This document shows, piece after piece, positions 53,144 to 62,668 of a stretch of 62,823 nt of DNA. The DNA lies in the NCBI GenBank assembly GCA_016932575.1, contig JAFGCO010000049.1:1-62823 (forward strand). Direction: 5' to 3'. The notes under the pieces were generated by a model. That model worked only from the letters and a program-made list of their open reading frames with translations. It was not told where the DNA came from and did no database searches. Within the stretch, counting starts at the first letter, position 1; each line of letters opens with the position of its first letter. The position numbers were made by a program, and so were the translations under genes. This stretch comes from a bacterium. Lineage in GTDB: Bacteria > Zhuqueibacterota > QNDG01 > JAFGCO01.

Positions 53144-54439
53144 ATGAAAAATAAAATTAAAAAATATGTACTATATTTATCCGTATTGCTGAAAAGCCGC
53201 AGCTGGCTAATGGTCATTTTATTGCTGAGTCTGATTCTTCGGTTTGTGTTTATTACACTTTTTTTTCATTGGGATGAAGGCGATGTGATGGATTCAAATC
53301 GATATCAGCGGGTCGCTTTGAATATTAATCACGGACGGGGATTTACCGAGTGGGTGCTTCCAACAGCACTTGCCCCCCCTTTTTATCCCTTCTTTATGGC
53401 CGGAATCATGAAACTGTTTGGGACCAGCCAGCTGCCGGTTAAACTGATTCAGATTTTATTAAGTATGCTGACTTGTGCATGTGTCTATTGGATCGGAAAA
53501 ATTGTATTCAGCCGTAAAACAGGATTGGTTGCTGCGTTGGGAATGGCGATCAATCCGGAAATCATCGTAATGGCCGGAACATTATATACAGAAACGCTCT
53601 ATCTTTTTATCAGTTGCCTTGTTTTTATCACATTATCCTATGCGATCAGAAATCCGAATCTTAAAAAATACTGGATTATGGCGGGCATTCTCATGGGAAT
53701 GTCCATTCTTACCCGGCATGTTCTGATTCTTTTTCCGATTTTTATCCTTGCATTTGTATGGATATTTCCCTCTCTTAATCGGTTACGAAGACCATTGATG
53801 ATTTTCAGTCTGTCATGTTATTTAGTGCTTGTTCCCTGGACTGTGCGTAATTATGTGGTGTTTGATCAGATTGTGCCGGTTGCATCCGGGATCGGTGGAG
53901 GGCTGTGGCATGGCAGCAATCGGTCTTTTGATGGACGTTATCAATATGAGTTAAGTCAGAAGGGGCTTGCAAAAGAAACTGCCGGTTTGGAAAGGCCTGT
54001 TGATCAAGACCGGACTCTGATTAGGGAGTCTCTTCACTCAATTGGTGAAGCGCCATTGCAGTTTCTTGTTTCGGTTTTAAAAAGATATATTCGTTTTTTT
54101 ATTCAGGTTTACGAGGATGTTCCGCAGGGACAGAAACGGCAAATGAATCCGATTATTTTCGTCGTATTGATGATCAGTTATTATCCGGTATTACTGAGTT
54201 GTATTTTCGGAGTGGTTATTTATCGTAAACAGTGGCGAACGTTATTTCCGTACTATCTGGTTATGGTTTATAGCGGAGTGGCCTGTGCCATGACAGTTGT
54301 GACTCCGAGATATCGAATTCCGCTTTATCCGTTTATGATTTTATTTGCCAGTGCGATGGCAATTTTTCTGCTGCAGAAACAATATAAACATGATCTTGAA
54401 GCCAAGAATACGGTTCTTCACAGAAAGGACGTATCATGA
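53144..54439 (+). CDS. GT-C membrane glycosyltransferase (GT39-like)
   Basis: A 431-residue membrane protein with about nine hydrophobic segments. HWDEGDVMDSNRYQRVAL in the first outer loop has the GT-C acidic residues, and TALAPPFYPFFMAGIMKLFG follows. It is shorter than the two other GT-C proteins of the locus, with little soluble tail. The start lacks a good ribosome site and lies in an A-rich stretch with several ATGs in other frames, so a few residues at the N-terminus are uncertain. It overlaps the polymerase gene by 4 bases. Confidence 0.83.
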   Translation: MKNKIKKYVLYLSVLLKSRSWLMVILLLSLILRFVFITLFFHWDEGDVMDSNRYQRVALNINHGRGFTEWVLPTALAPPFYPFFMAGIMKLFGTSQLPVKLIQILLSMLTCACVYWIGKIVFSRKTGLVAALGMAINPEIIVMAGTLYTETLYLFISCLVFITLSYAIRNPNLKKYWIMAGILMGMSILTRHVLILFPIFILAFVWIFPSLNRLRRPLMIFSLSCYLVLVPWTVRNYVVFDQIVPVASGIGGGLWHGSNRSFDGRYQYELSQKGLAKETAGLERPVDQDRTLIRESLHSIGEAPLQFLVSVLKRYIRFFIQVYEDVPQGQKRQMNPIIFVVLMISYYPVLLSCIFGVVIYRKQWRTLFPYYLVMVYSGVACAMTVVTPRYRIPLYPFMILFASAMAIFLLQKQYKHDLEAKNTVLHRKDVS

Positions 54440-55818
54440 CAATGGCAAAACTTGTGTTTATCCTGATGATCGTGTTATTTTTCGGGCTGATTCCCTTGTT
54501 TGTCAAGAAACCCAAACTCTATTTTATTGGATTGGCCTCCAGTCTCTATGTTTTTTCTTCCGGTTGGATTTTTTATCATTATAACGGAATTATGCTGGGC
54601 GACATTCCTATTTTTATTTTGTTTATGATGGCTATTTTTTCCGGAAAGAAGACAGATTTTTTGGTAAAGCCAATTGGGCTGCCTTTGTTGTTGTTTATGG
54701 GATGGTGCATCATTTCATCAGTTGGTGCAATCAATCCCGGATGGGCCATCAATGAACTGAGTACCTACTTTCGTATGTATCTTTTGATCGTTGGTATCGC
54801 CAATAATATTCGGAATATGCAGGAACTGCGGACAGCGCTTTTCGGGATGTTCATCGCTTTGCTGGTAGAATCGCTGATCGGTATTTATCAGTGGCGATTT
54901 GGCGCCGTGGGCCTCTACTATCTTGGCGAACGATCTGCGAGACGTATTCTGTGGCGTTCCATGGGGACATTTTATGTGCCCAGTTTTTATGCCAATTATT
55001 TGGCGTTAATGCTGCCGATTGCGTTTCGAATGTTTGTTTATTATCGCCCCAGAAAAAGAATGGTCACATTTTTTTTCGGGGCTGTTTTTATTTCAGGGAT
55101 TTTGGCGATATTTACGACCTACGGAAGGGGCCCCTGGATAGGCTTATCTATCGCGATTACTATCATTGTGCTATGGAGCGCACTTAAGAGCCGGTTTCGG
55201 TCCAGGATTCGCTGGACTATTCCTGTTTTGATTATTTTTGCGTTATTTTTCGTTTTCCGGTATCACAATGCCGTTCTCTCGCAGTTTGGCAGCTCCAGGC
55301 AGGCTTCCGCCCAAGTAAGGTTCCCTCAGTTTCGAATCGCCCGGCGCATGATTCAGGCCAATCCGATCAAAGGTGTCGGATTGGGAAACTATGAGTTGAA
55401 CTCCTGGAATTATATGACAGAAAGAGAGAGAAATCATCCGCAGGTCAATAACTATATTAAAATGGTTCATAATGTTTACTTGTATATCAGTGCTGAGACG
55501 GGAATTATCGGCGGTATTTTAATAATGGTTTGGTTTGCTGCTATCCTGGCAACCTGTTATCGTATCTTAAAATCGCGAGCAATTAATGATTTCATTGTCA
55601 ATCTCGCATTGGGTATTTTTGGAGGTATTCTTGCCATTATCATTATTTTTACTTATAGTCCTGATATCCATGAGTACCAGATATTATATCAGATCGGATT
55701 GTTTTGCGGATTGCTGATTGCTATGTTGCATTTGGTTCAGAATGCCCGGCGGAAAATGAATCATTCAAATATGAATAAAACGTCCAAGCGTATTTTAAAG
55801 AGCATGAGGAATGTCTGA
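54436..55818 (+). CDS. Wzy/WaaL-type O-antigen polymerase or ligase
   Basis: A 460-residue membrane protein with 10-12 hydrophobic segments. The large outer loop near residues 280-345 contains NPIKGVGLGNYEL and then HNVYLYISAETGIIGGIL, the pattern of the Wzy_C/O-antigen ligase family. It would polymerise repeat units or attach the finished glycan to its carrier; sequence does not separate the two. TYGRGPWIGL is the other conserved phrase. It is the only such gene in the window. Its start overlaps the preceding GT-C stop (ATGA). Confidence 0.87.
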   Translation: MTMAKLVFILMIVLFFGLIPLFVKKPKLYFIGLASSLYVFSSGWIFYHYNGIMLGDIPIFILFMMAIFSGKKTDFLVKPIGLPLLLFMGWCIISSVGAINPGWAINELSTYFRMYLLIVGIANNIRNMQELRTALFGMFIALLVESLIGIYQWRFGAVGLYYLGERSARRILWRSMGTFYVPSFYANYLALMLPIAFRMFVYYRPRKRMVTFFFGAVFISGILAIFTTYGRGPWIGLSIAITIIVLWSALKSRFRSRIRWTIPVLIIFALFFVFRYHNAVLSQFGSSRQASAQVRFPQFRIARRMIQANPIKGVGLGNYELNSWNYMTERERNHPQVNNYIKMVHNVYLYISAETGIIGGILIMVWFAAILATCYRILKSRAINDFIVNLALGIFGGILAIIIIFTYSPDIHEYQILYQIGLFCGLLIAMLHLVQNARRKMNHSNMNKTSKRILKSMRNV

Positions 55819-55910
55819 TCTGTCCGTATTATGCTTTATGATATAAGTTTTAAGCTAACGCAGTCGGACAATTTATAATAACAATTTTGCTATTTTTACA
55901 AGGAGTTATT

Positions 55911-57668
55911 TTGAGAATTTTAGGTCTTTATGATGATCATAATTGCGGCTGCGCCATAGTTGAAAATGGTACTATTATTGCAGCCATTGAAGAAGAAAGG
56001 CTGTCGCGCATTAAGTTTCATAACGGCACCACAGAAGACGGACCGCCACTCCTCAGCTTGCAAAAAGTTCTGGAGATGACGAGTTCGGATTCCCGAAATA
56101 TTGACCGGATTGCCGTTGCGATTGCGCCTCCAGCCAAATTACTGCGAGAAGTGCTGCGGGACCTGTTCGTGAAGCAGCGTGTGCCGCGGTGGATACTTCA
56201 TTCGTTCTTTAGCAAATCCATTCGATGGGACCGTTATTTTCTATTTTCGCCATATTGGATCAACTGGTATCGTATTCAGAAACTGAAAAGATTGCTTCGT
56301 TATTTTGACCTGGGTCATCTGCCGGTCGATTTTATTGATCACCATACTGCACACACAGCCTCAGCATATTATACCAGCGGCAAAGAAAATGCATTTATTG
56401 TTACTTTGGATGGTCAGGGCGATGGTTTGTGCGGCACTGTTTCTTTGGGAAAGCGCGGCGAATTACAGCGAATTGATGCGATATCCAGTTTTCAAAGTGT
56501 TGGGCTTTTTTATAATTTCATCACCTGGATGCTGGGTTTTAAACCCAATCGTCATGAAGGAAAGATAACAGGACTGGCAGCTTATGGTGATCCGGAACGG
56601 ACTCGAGAGGTGTTTGCTTCCTGCTTTCGAATGGAAGGGGTCGAATTTCAATACGAGTTGGCCAAAAAGGTACTTCACCATGCGTATCCGCATCGATCAA
56701 ATTATCCAAAGCTGGTTGATGCGTCACACGGCATTTTTGACTCTTTTACACCGGAAGATATTGCCGCCGGTGTGCAGGATGTAAGCGAGGCATGTGTTCA
56801 TACTTATATCAGCCATCACTTAAAAAATCATAATTTCGGTGAGGAAACGGATGTCTGTCTGGCCGGCGGTGTTTTCGCCAATGTGAAAATTAATCAGCGT
56901 GTAGCCGAAATACCCGGTGTGCGGTCTGTCTATATTTTTCCATCCATGGGTGATGGCGGATTGTGTGCCGGTGCCGCACTGAAGTCTTATTATGATCACT
57001 GCCCCGAAGAACGCTCCCTGATTTCTCAGAGACGTATCTCTGATGTTTATCTTGGGCCGGATTATTCGGAACGGGAAATCGAGAAAAGCTTGAAGGCTTC
57101 AGCATTGCGCATTGAATATGTCGAAAATATTGAAGACCGGATTGGACAGCTCCTTGCGGATGGCCATGTAGTGGCCCGATTCAACGGACGGATGGAATAT
57201 GGGCCCAGGGCACTTGGAAACCGATCGATTCTTTATCAGCCTGGAGATTCCACAGTGAATGATTGGCTGAATAAGAAACTCAAACGAACCGAGTTTATGC
57301 CTTTTGCACCTGCCACATTAACAGAAGATAGTGATCAGTTATTTCTCAATGTTGAACCGAACCGGTTCCCCGCAGAATTTATGACCATTACTTTTAACTG
57401 CACAAAAAAAATGCAAAAAGATTGTCCGGCCACAGTACATGTCGACGCCACAGCAAGACCACAGCTGGTCTCTGCGGAGAGTAACGAGAGCTTTTATAAA
57501 ATTCTTCAAGCCTACCGAAAACGAACTGGCCTTTCGACAGTCATTAACACCAGTTTCAATATGCACGAAGAACCGATTGTTTGCAGTCCGGATGATGCAA
57601 TCCGGGCTTATAAACTGGGACATCTGGATTATCTGGCCATACATCGATTTTTGGTGAGTCAGGATTAA
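55911..57668 (+). CDS. Carbamoyltransferase (NodU/CmcH family), TTG start
   Basis: A 585-residue enzyme that transfers a carbamoyl group, probably to a sugar hydroxyl. TTG 55911 with AAGGAG 5 bases ahead is clearly the start, since it gives the family's opening MRILGLYDDHNCGCAIVENG. The N-terminal Kae1-like domain has HHTAH at residues 144-148 and VTLDGQGDG, for carbamoyl-adenylate chemistry. The C-terminal YrdC-like partner domain has RFNGRMEYGPRALGNRSIL and INTSFNMHEEPIV. In this locus it should decorate the glycan with carbamate. It is well conserved, so function is likely intact. Confidence 0.93.
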   Translation: MRILGLYDDHNCGCAIVENGTIIAAIEEERLSRIKFHNGTTEDGPPLLSLQKVLEMTSSDSRNIDRIAVAIAPPAKLLREVLRDLFVKQRVPRWILHSFFSKSIRWDRYFLFSPYWINWYRIQKLKRLLRYFDLGHLPVDFIDHHTAHTASAYYTSGKENAFIVTLDGQGDGLCGTVSLGKRGELQRIDAISSFQSVGLFYNFITWMLGFKPNRHEGKITGLAAYGDPERTREVFASCFRMEGVEFQYELAKKVLHHAYPHRSNYPKLVDASHGIFDSFTPEDIAAGVQDVSEACVHTYISHHLKNHNFGEETDVCLAGGVFANVKINQRVAEIPGVRSVYIFPSMGDGGLCAGAALKSYYDHCPEERSLISQRRISDVYLGPDYSEREIEKSLKASALRIEYVENIEDRIGQLLADGHVVARFNGRMEYGPRALGNRSILYQPGDSTVNDWLNKKLKRTEFMPFAPATLTEDSDQLFLNVEPNRFPAEFMTITFNCTKKMQKDCPATVHVDATARPQLVSAESNESFYKILQAYRKRTGLSTVINTSFNMHEEPIVCSPDDAIRAYKLGHLDYLAIHRFLVSQD

Positions 57669-57678
57669 AGGGATTTCT

Positions 57679-58368
57679 ATGTTACGACAATTCAATGATC
57701 GTCTGAACTCAATCTTCACGTGGATGAAGCGAAAACAGATTGTTCATCCCGATCAGGAAATTGTGAAAGTGAATTTAGGAAGCGGTTTAACTGTGGCTGA
57801 AGGCTGGATAAATATTGACGGGCATATGCGCACATTATTCACAAAATGGCCCAGGTTTGTATTAAAAATGATTTACAGGCATGTCCAGGTCTCGAGCCAA
57901 AGATTTACCATGGATGAATTCGTCAATACTCTGAAAGAAAACCGATATATTCATCATAACCTTAAATACGGTATTCCGCTGAAAACCGAAACGGTTGATT
58001 ATTTATATTCATCCCATTTTCTCGAACATCTGTTTTTATCAGAAGCGATATTTTTTCTTAAAGAGGCCTGCCGTGTCATGAGACCCGGAGGTGTTTTCAG
58101 GATTGTGGTACCTGATCTCAGTTATGCGTTTGGATTATATACAGAAGGGAAAAAACAGAAAGCCCTGAATTATTTTTTTGAGCAGTCGCCGGCCGATGAA
58201 TTTACCTATCATCGATATTTATATGATTTTGAACTGCTCCGGGATAGAATGAAAGAAGCAGGATTTCAAAAGGTCCAGCAATGTTCCTACAGAAAAGGGA
58301 GTGTTCCGGATATACATATTCTGGACCGTTTGCCTGAAGAATCACTTTTTGTGGAAGCGATCAAATAA
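57679..58368 (+). CDS. SAM-dependent methyltransferase
   Basis: A 229-residue class I methyltransferase of the Methyltransf_11-like group common in glycan loci. VKVNLGSGLTVAEGWINID is motif I with its acidic strand end. SHFLEHLFLSEAIFFLKEA and CRVMRPGGVFRIVVPDL follow. It lies 10 bases after the carbamoyltransferase, so both may decorate the same glycan. The ribosome site AAAGGGATTT lies close to the ATG. The acceptor is unknown. Confidence 0.87.
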   Translation: MLRQFNDRLNSIFTWMKRKQIVHPDQEIVKVNLGSGLTVAEGWINIDGHMRTLFTKWPRFVLKMIYRHVQVSSQRFTMDEFVNTLKENRYIHHNLKYGIPLKTETVDYLYSSHFLEHLFLSEAIFFLKEACRVMRPGGVFRIVVPDLSYAFGLYTEGKKQKALNYFFEQSPADEFTYHRYLYDFELLRDRMKEAGFQKVQQCSYRKGSVPDIHILDRLPEESLFVEAIK

Positions 58369-58415
58369 TTGAGTTTTCCAACGATATTGGGAATCAATAT
58401 TAAAGGGAGCCTTAA

Positions 58416-59672
58416 TTGAAGATTCTGATGATCAACAAATTTTTTTTTATCAAAGGAGGGGCCGAGCGCTATTTCTTTGAATTGAAAGAGATCCTTGAAT
58501 CCAAGGGCCATACGGTGATTCCATTTTCGATGAAGCACCCGGGAAATAAACAAAGCGCTTATGCGAACTTTTTTGTAGAAAATATTGATTTCAATCCGGT
58601 TTCCCTAAAGGATAAAGTTATTACGGGTCTCCGGTCAGTATTCCGCATCCTGTATTCCCGTCAATCCCAGAAACGGTTAAAAAGACTAATTCAGGATACA
58701 CACCCCGATATTGCGCATCTTCATATGATTGATCATCAAATTTCCCCATCAATCCTGCCGGTTCTTAACAAGGCAGGCATTCCGGTGGTTCAGACAGTTC
58801 ATACCTACAAACATGTTTGTCCGACATATCGATTGTACCACATGCAGAGAGGCGAGATATGTGAAAAATGTATAAACGGCGCCTATTATAACGCATTAAT
58901 TGAAAAGTGCCATCGCGGATCGTTTTTCGCGACCCTGATTTTAGTGGTGGAAATGTATTTGCACCGCTGGCTCAGGCTGTATGAAAAGTATGTTGATTTG
59001 CTGATTCCACCGAGTCATTTTATGGGAAGCATGCTGGAACGCGGCGGCTTTTGTGCCTCAAAGATTCATCATTTGTTTTATACGATCCAAATCGATCAAT
59101 TTCCCTATGGTCTGTCTACTGAATCTTATTTTGTGTTTTACGGCCGGCTTTCAGAAGAAAAAGGATTGATGACTTTATTAAAGGCCATGCAGAGAATTTC
59201 AATTGGCCGCCTGAAAATCATCGGAGAAGGCTCCATGCGACACAGTTTAGAGGTTTTTGTCAATCATCATCTACAGGATCGTGTCGTATTTACTGGTGCT
59301 CTGGAAGGCCGAAAATTAAAAGAAACCGTGGCACGATCTCAATTTGTGGTTGTTCCATCTGAATGGTATGAAAATTCGCCTCTGGTCATCTACGAGTCTT
59401 TTGCTATGGGCAAGCCGGTGATTGGAGCAAAGATTGGCGGTATCCCTGAATTGATTGAACATGAAGTCACCGGGCTTCTTTTTACAGCCGGGGATGTACA
59501 AGCACTCGGGGCATCGATTCAATCATTACTATCGGATCCGGGGAAAATTCAGAAATACGGTAAGGCTGCCCGTAATAAGGCGGTCGCCCTTTTTGATCCC
59601 GAAATCCATTATCAGAAAATAATGGATTTGTATGAAAACCAAATATCAAAAAAACAAACCGCCTTGTCATAA
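58416..59672 (+). CDS. GT4 glycosyltransferase with Cys-rich insertion, TTG start
   Basis: A 418-residue GT4 enzyme. TTG 58416 has AAGGGAG 6 bases ahead and gives the normal opening MKILMINKFFFIKGGAERY. The C-terminal half has FYGRLSEEKGL, IIGEG, VVPSEWYENSPLVIYESFA and GLLFTAGDVQALG. Between the domains, GEICEKCINGAYYNALIEKC is a cysteine cluster found in one GT4 subgroup and may bind a metal. The next gene starts inside its 3' flank, only 22 bases after the stop. Confidence 0.88.
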   Translation: MKILMINKFFFIKGGAERYFFELKEILESKGHTVIPFSMKHPGNKQSAYANFFVENIDFNPVSLKDKVITGLRSVFRILYSRQSQKRLKRLIQDTHPDIAHLHMIDHQISPSILPVLNKAGIPVVQTVHTYKHVCPTYRLYHMQRGEICEKCINGAYYNALIEKCHRGSFFATLILVVEMYLHRWLRLYEKYVDLLIPPSHFMGSMLERGGFCASKIHHLFYTIQIDQFPYGLSTESYFVFYGRLSEEKGLMTLLKAMQRISIGRLKIIGEGSMRHSLEVFVNHHLQDRVVFTGALEGRKLKETVARSQFVVVPSEWYENSPLVIYESFAMGKPVIGAKIGGIPELIEHEVTGLLFTAGDVQALGASIQSLLSDPGKIQKYGKAARNKAVALFDPEIHYQKIMDLYENQISKKQTALS

Positions 59673-59694
59673 CCCTTATAGGAGGTTCAATTTT

Positions 59695-61509
59695 ATGAGT
59701 CGATGGATAAATATTTTACTGATTCTCTGTCTGGCTTCTTCAATTTGGAGTCAGAACACCATTTTCAACCAGCGTAAACAGCAGTATTTGGCAACCAATG
59801 GTGAGGGCGTGTCCTATCTTTGTGAAAAGATGTGGGCATGGTTAGAGAACATTAAAAACGGTCAGATTGATGGCAGTACTTATAAGGTTTTTGATGTTGA
59901 TGGTGTGGAACGTCCTGTTAATCAGGTGATTCATAATATCATCCGGTGCTGGGGAACGTCCTGGAAAGATGAGGGGTATCCTCCCTATGTATATGCCTGG
60001 AAATGGTCATTTTGGACTGCCCATGTTGCCCTTTATTGGATATACAAACAGTATGGGGATGTGATTTCCAGTGCAGACTACCAGTTTATTGAAGAGTTGT
60101 ATAAAAATTATGTACAATCACCCTACTTTGCACCCCAGCAACCGAATCAATGTACACATGACATGACCGGACGCTATTTATTTCTTGAAAACCATCGATA
60201 CTATGAGGTGGTTTATTCAGACAATGCAGCTGAATTTGAATATGGAGGACGTTTTTATTATCTTGGGCAGAAATACAACGCCTATCAATTGGCCCGAGAT
60301 TGGCTTTTCCATGCTATGGAGGAGAGTGTAGACAGAGGCCATGTCGAGTTTGATTCCCCCAATTATACCCATGCACTTGTTCATTCATTTTTATCATTAT
60401 ATCATTTTTCTGAAGATGCAGAAATGAAGCGCCGTGCAAAAATGATGGTTGATTTCTTTATGCTTGAAACCATTCTTGATTTTTCAGGAAATCAATGGAC
60501 AGGGGCATTCGGGCGTACATATGCCGATTATATCACACGAGACAAATCCGTGGATTATACATTTGCATTCTGGGATGTTATTCTGCCCTCCAGAGAGCCT
60601 TCATTGGATATTTTTGTTTCTGATTATAGGCTGCCGGATGTTATTTGGGATATTGGTGATTTAAATGATGAACCTGAGAATTATTATCATATCAACATGG
60701 AGGGCAATTTAAGTATTATGTCCACGCCAAATACAGGCAAATGGAATTACGTGACCAAATTTTACAGCATGGGTGGCGAATGCAATGGAGACTGGCAACT
60801 ATGTATAAACAGTGAGGACAATAAAAATACCACAAGAAGATGGGGAGTACCGTTCCGGCTTTGGATTAATAATTTGGAAGAAGGCGAAGATATTAGCAAC
60901 CCGACCTACTATCAGCAGTTTATAGAGATGGGCAGAAGGGGATATCAATATAAAAACTCAATGTTTATACTCAACGGGTTTTATCTTCATTATGCACTTC
61001 ATAAAAATGAGTTTGATGTTGATGAACAGATCGGATCTTATCGGTTTTTCAAAGAAGGCCGGACTATGGTAGCTATTCGATTCCGGCCTGATAAAAAGAC
61101 GGCCTGCCTGGAAGTGGCTGTTGAGGGCCTGGATTATCCCAGCCTTCAGGATTTTCAAACTGCAGTCTTGAATAATTGCGATCTTGACGGAGGAAAATTT
61201 ATTAATACCCGTGGTGATTGGGTGGGTGCGGATCTTCTTGAAGGCTTTTCTGACAAGCAGCCCATTGTCAGAAAGGGAGGTGTCGGAGATTTTGTACCGG
61301 TCTTTGATTTTACATTTAAGCGTCTGCAGTGTGTGGATCATTTAAAACGTTATATTGTCCGGTGGCAGGATGATGTTATGACCGTGCGCAGACACGGCAG
61401 ACAAATTGTATATAATTTTAATAATTGGACATATACGGAATCGACCTATGAACAAGATCTGATTGCGCCCGAAGCGCCTACGGGACTTAATATTCAGCCG
61501 GGTCTGTAA
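59695..61509 (+). CDS. Exported protein of unknown function, possible polysaccharide lyase-like fold, ending at an FN3 stub
   Basis: A 604-residue protein with a clear signal peptide (to about IWSQ). GGAGG lies 9 bases before ATG 59695, which overrides a longer frame from 59632. I do not recognise a named family. Residues about 25-280 are rich in helices with aromatic residues, and about 310-590 are mostly strands. This helix-then-sandwich order is that of alpha/alpha-toroid polysaccharide lyases and heparinase-like proteins. HDMTGRYLFLENHRYY and FDSPNYTHALVHSFLSLYHF hold candidate His/Tyr/Asn residues. The end APEAPTGLNIQPGL is the first strand of a fibronectin III domain that then stops. 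It lies between two GT4 genes. Confidence 0.7.
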   Translation: MSRWINILLILCLASSIWSQNTIFNQRKQQYLATNGEGVSYLCEKMWAWLENIKNGQIDGSTYKVFDVDGVERPVNQVIHNIIRCWGTSWKDEGYPPYVYAWKWSFWTAHVALYWIYKQYGDVISSADYQFIEELYKNYVQSPYFAPQQPNQCTHDMTGRYLFLENHRYYEVVYSDNAAEFEYGGRFYYLGQKYNAYQLARDWLFHAMEESVDRGHVEFDSPNYTHALVHSFLSLYHFSEDAEMKRRAKMMVDFFMLETILDFSGNQWTGAFGRTYADYITRDKSVDYTFAFWDVILPSREPSLDIFVSDYRLPDVIWDIGDLNDEPENYYHINMEGNLSIMSTPNTGKWNYVTKFYSMGGECNGDWQLCINSEDNKNTTRRWGVPFRLWINNLEEGEDISNPTYYQQFIEMGRRGYQYKNSMFILNGFYLHYALHKNEFDVDEQIGSYRFFKEGRTMVAIRFRPDKKTACLEVAVEGLDYPSLQDFQTAVLNNCDLDGGKFINTRGDWVGADLLEGFSDKQPIVRKGGVGDFVPVFDFTFKRLQCVDHLKRYIVRWQDDVMTVRRHGRQIVYNFNNWTYTESTYEQDLIAPEAPTGLNIQPGL

Positions 61510-61542
61510 ACCGGCGCATTCAAATGAGAGGAAGTCAAGGGA

Positions 61543-62667
61543 TTGAGGAGGATACGCGTTCTGTTTGTCGTCAATGGATTTTCCATTGGCGGTGGTGAGT
61601 TAAAATTACTCGAACTTGTCAAAGAAATTAAAGAGAAATATAGTGGACATTTTCACTGTACAGTTTGCAGTGTCGGGATCGACGGACCGCTTCGGAGTCG
61701 GTTTGAGTCTCTTGGTGTACGGACAGAAGTGTTTCTTAAATCGTATCCCTACGATATATCTCAGGTATTAAAATTAGTCAGGCTTATACGTGAAGAGAAA
61801 ACGGATATTGTTCAAACCACCTTGTTTTATGCAGATGTTATCGGGACATATGCATCGATGTTGGCTGGGGTGAATCATGTGATATCCTGGGAGGCTGTTA
61901 CGCAACCGTATCAACTGAAACATTTACTCGCTTATAGGCTGGCTTCCAAGTGGTTTACGGTTTCCGTAGCCGTAAGTCATGCTATACAAAGACAGGTGAT
62001 GACAGAGCGTCATGTCTCCGCTCACAAGACCTGTACAATTCATTATGGCGTAGATATAAAGCGGTTTTACCCTGGGAAGGACAGCAGCTATTTGTACCGA
62101 GAATTAAAATTGTCTAAAAGAGATGTTTTAATTGGCACTGTGGCCCGTTTAACAGAACAAAAAGGTCATCGCTATCTCATTGAGGCAATACCCGGAATCC
62201 TTCATGCCCATCCTGACGCACATTTTATATTTATTGGAGACGGACCATTACGCGATGAATTGTCAAGACAGGCAGAGTCGCTGGGTGTCCGGAAATCCAT
62301 TCATTTTTTGGGTTTTCGCAAGGATATCCCCCGGTTGCTTCTGAATCTTGATCTTTTCATACTTCCGTCTCTATATGAAGGTTTGCCGAATGCGGTCCTG
62401 GAGGCCATGGCATGCGGGCTTCCAGTTGTAGCAACATCTGTGGATGGTACGCCGGAAGCGATTGTTCATCAGGAAACGGGTTTGCTGATTCCGCCCCGGC
62501 AGTCACAGGCACTTATTGGAGCTGTTATTTCTCTGTTGAACGATCGTCACCGAATGAATAAAATGGGAAAAGCAGGCAGGAAAAGAATAGAAACCTGTTT
62601 TTCAGTAGATAACCAAGTCAGCAAGTTTATTCAATTATATGATTCCTTGTTTTCCCAAGGAGGATAA
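61543..62667 (+). CDS. GT4 glycosyltransferase, TTG start
   Basis: A 374-residue GT4 enzyme. RVLFVVNGFSIGGGELKLL opens the acceptor domain. The donor domain has GTVARLTEQKGHRYLIEAI, FIFIGDGPLRDEL, FLGFRKDIPRLL and LPSLYEGLPNAVLEAMACG, all standard for GT4. The TTG at 61543 is the start; GAGAGGAAG lies about 8 bases ahead. It is complete and normal in length. It is followed at once by another exported protein gene with a very strong ribosome site. Confidence 0.92.
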   Translation: MRRIRVLFVVNGFSIGGGELKLLELVKEIKEKYSGHFHCTVCSVGIDGPLRSRFESLGVRTEVFLKSYPYDISQVLKLVRLIREEKTDIVQTTLFYADVIGTYASMLAGVNHVISWEAVTQPYQLKHLLAYRLASKWFTVSVAVSHAIQRQVMTERHVSAHKTCTIHYGVDIKRFYPGKDSSYLYRELKLSKRDVLIGTVARLTEQKGHRYLIEAIPGILHAHPDAHFIFIGDGPLRDELSRQAESLGVRKSIHFLGFRKDIPRLLLNLDLFILPSLYEGLPNAVLEAMACGLPVVATSVDGTPEAIVHQETGLLIPPRQSQALIGAVISLLNDRHRMNKMGKAGRKRIETCFSVDNQVSKFIQLYDSLFSQGG

Positions 62668-62668
62668 A

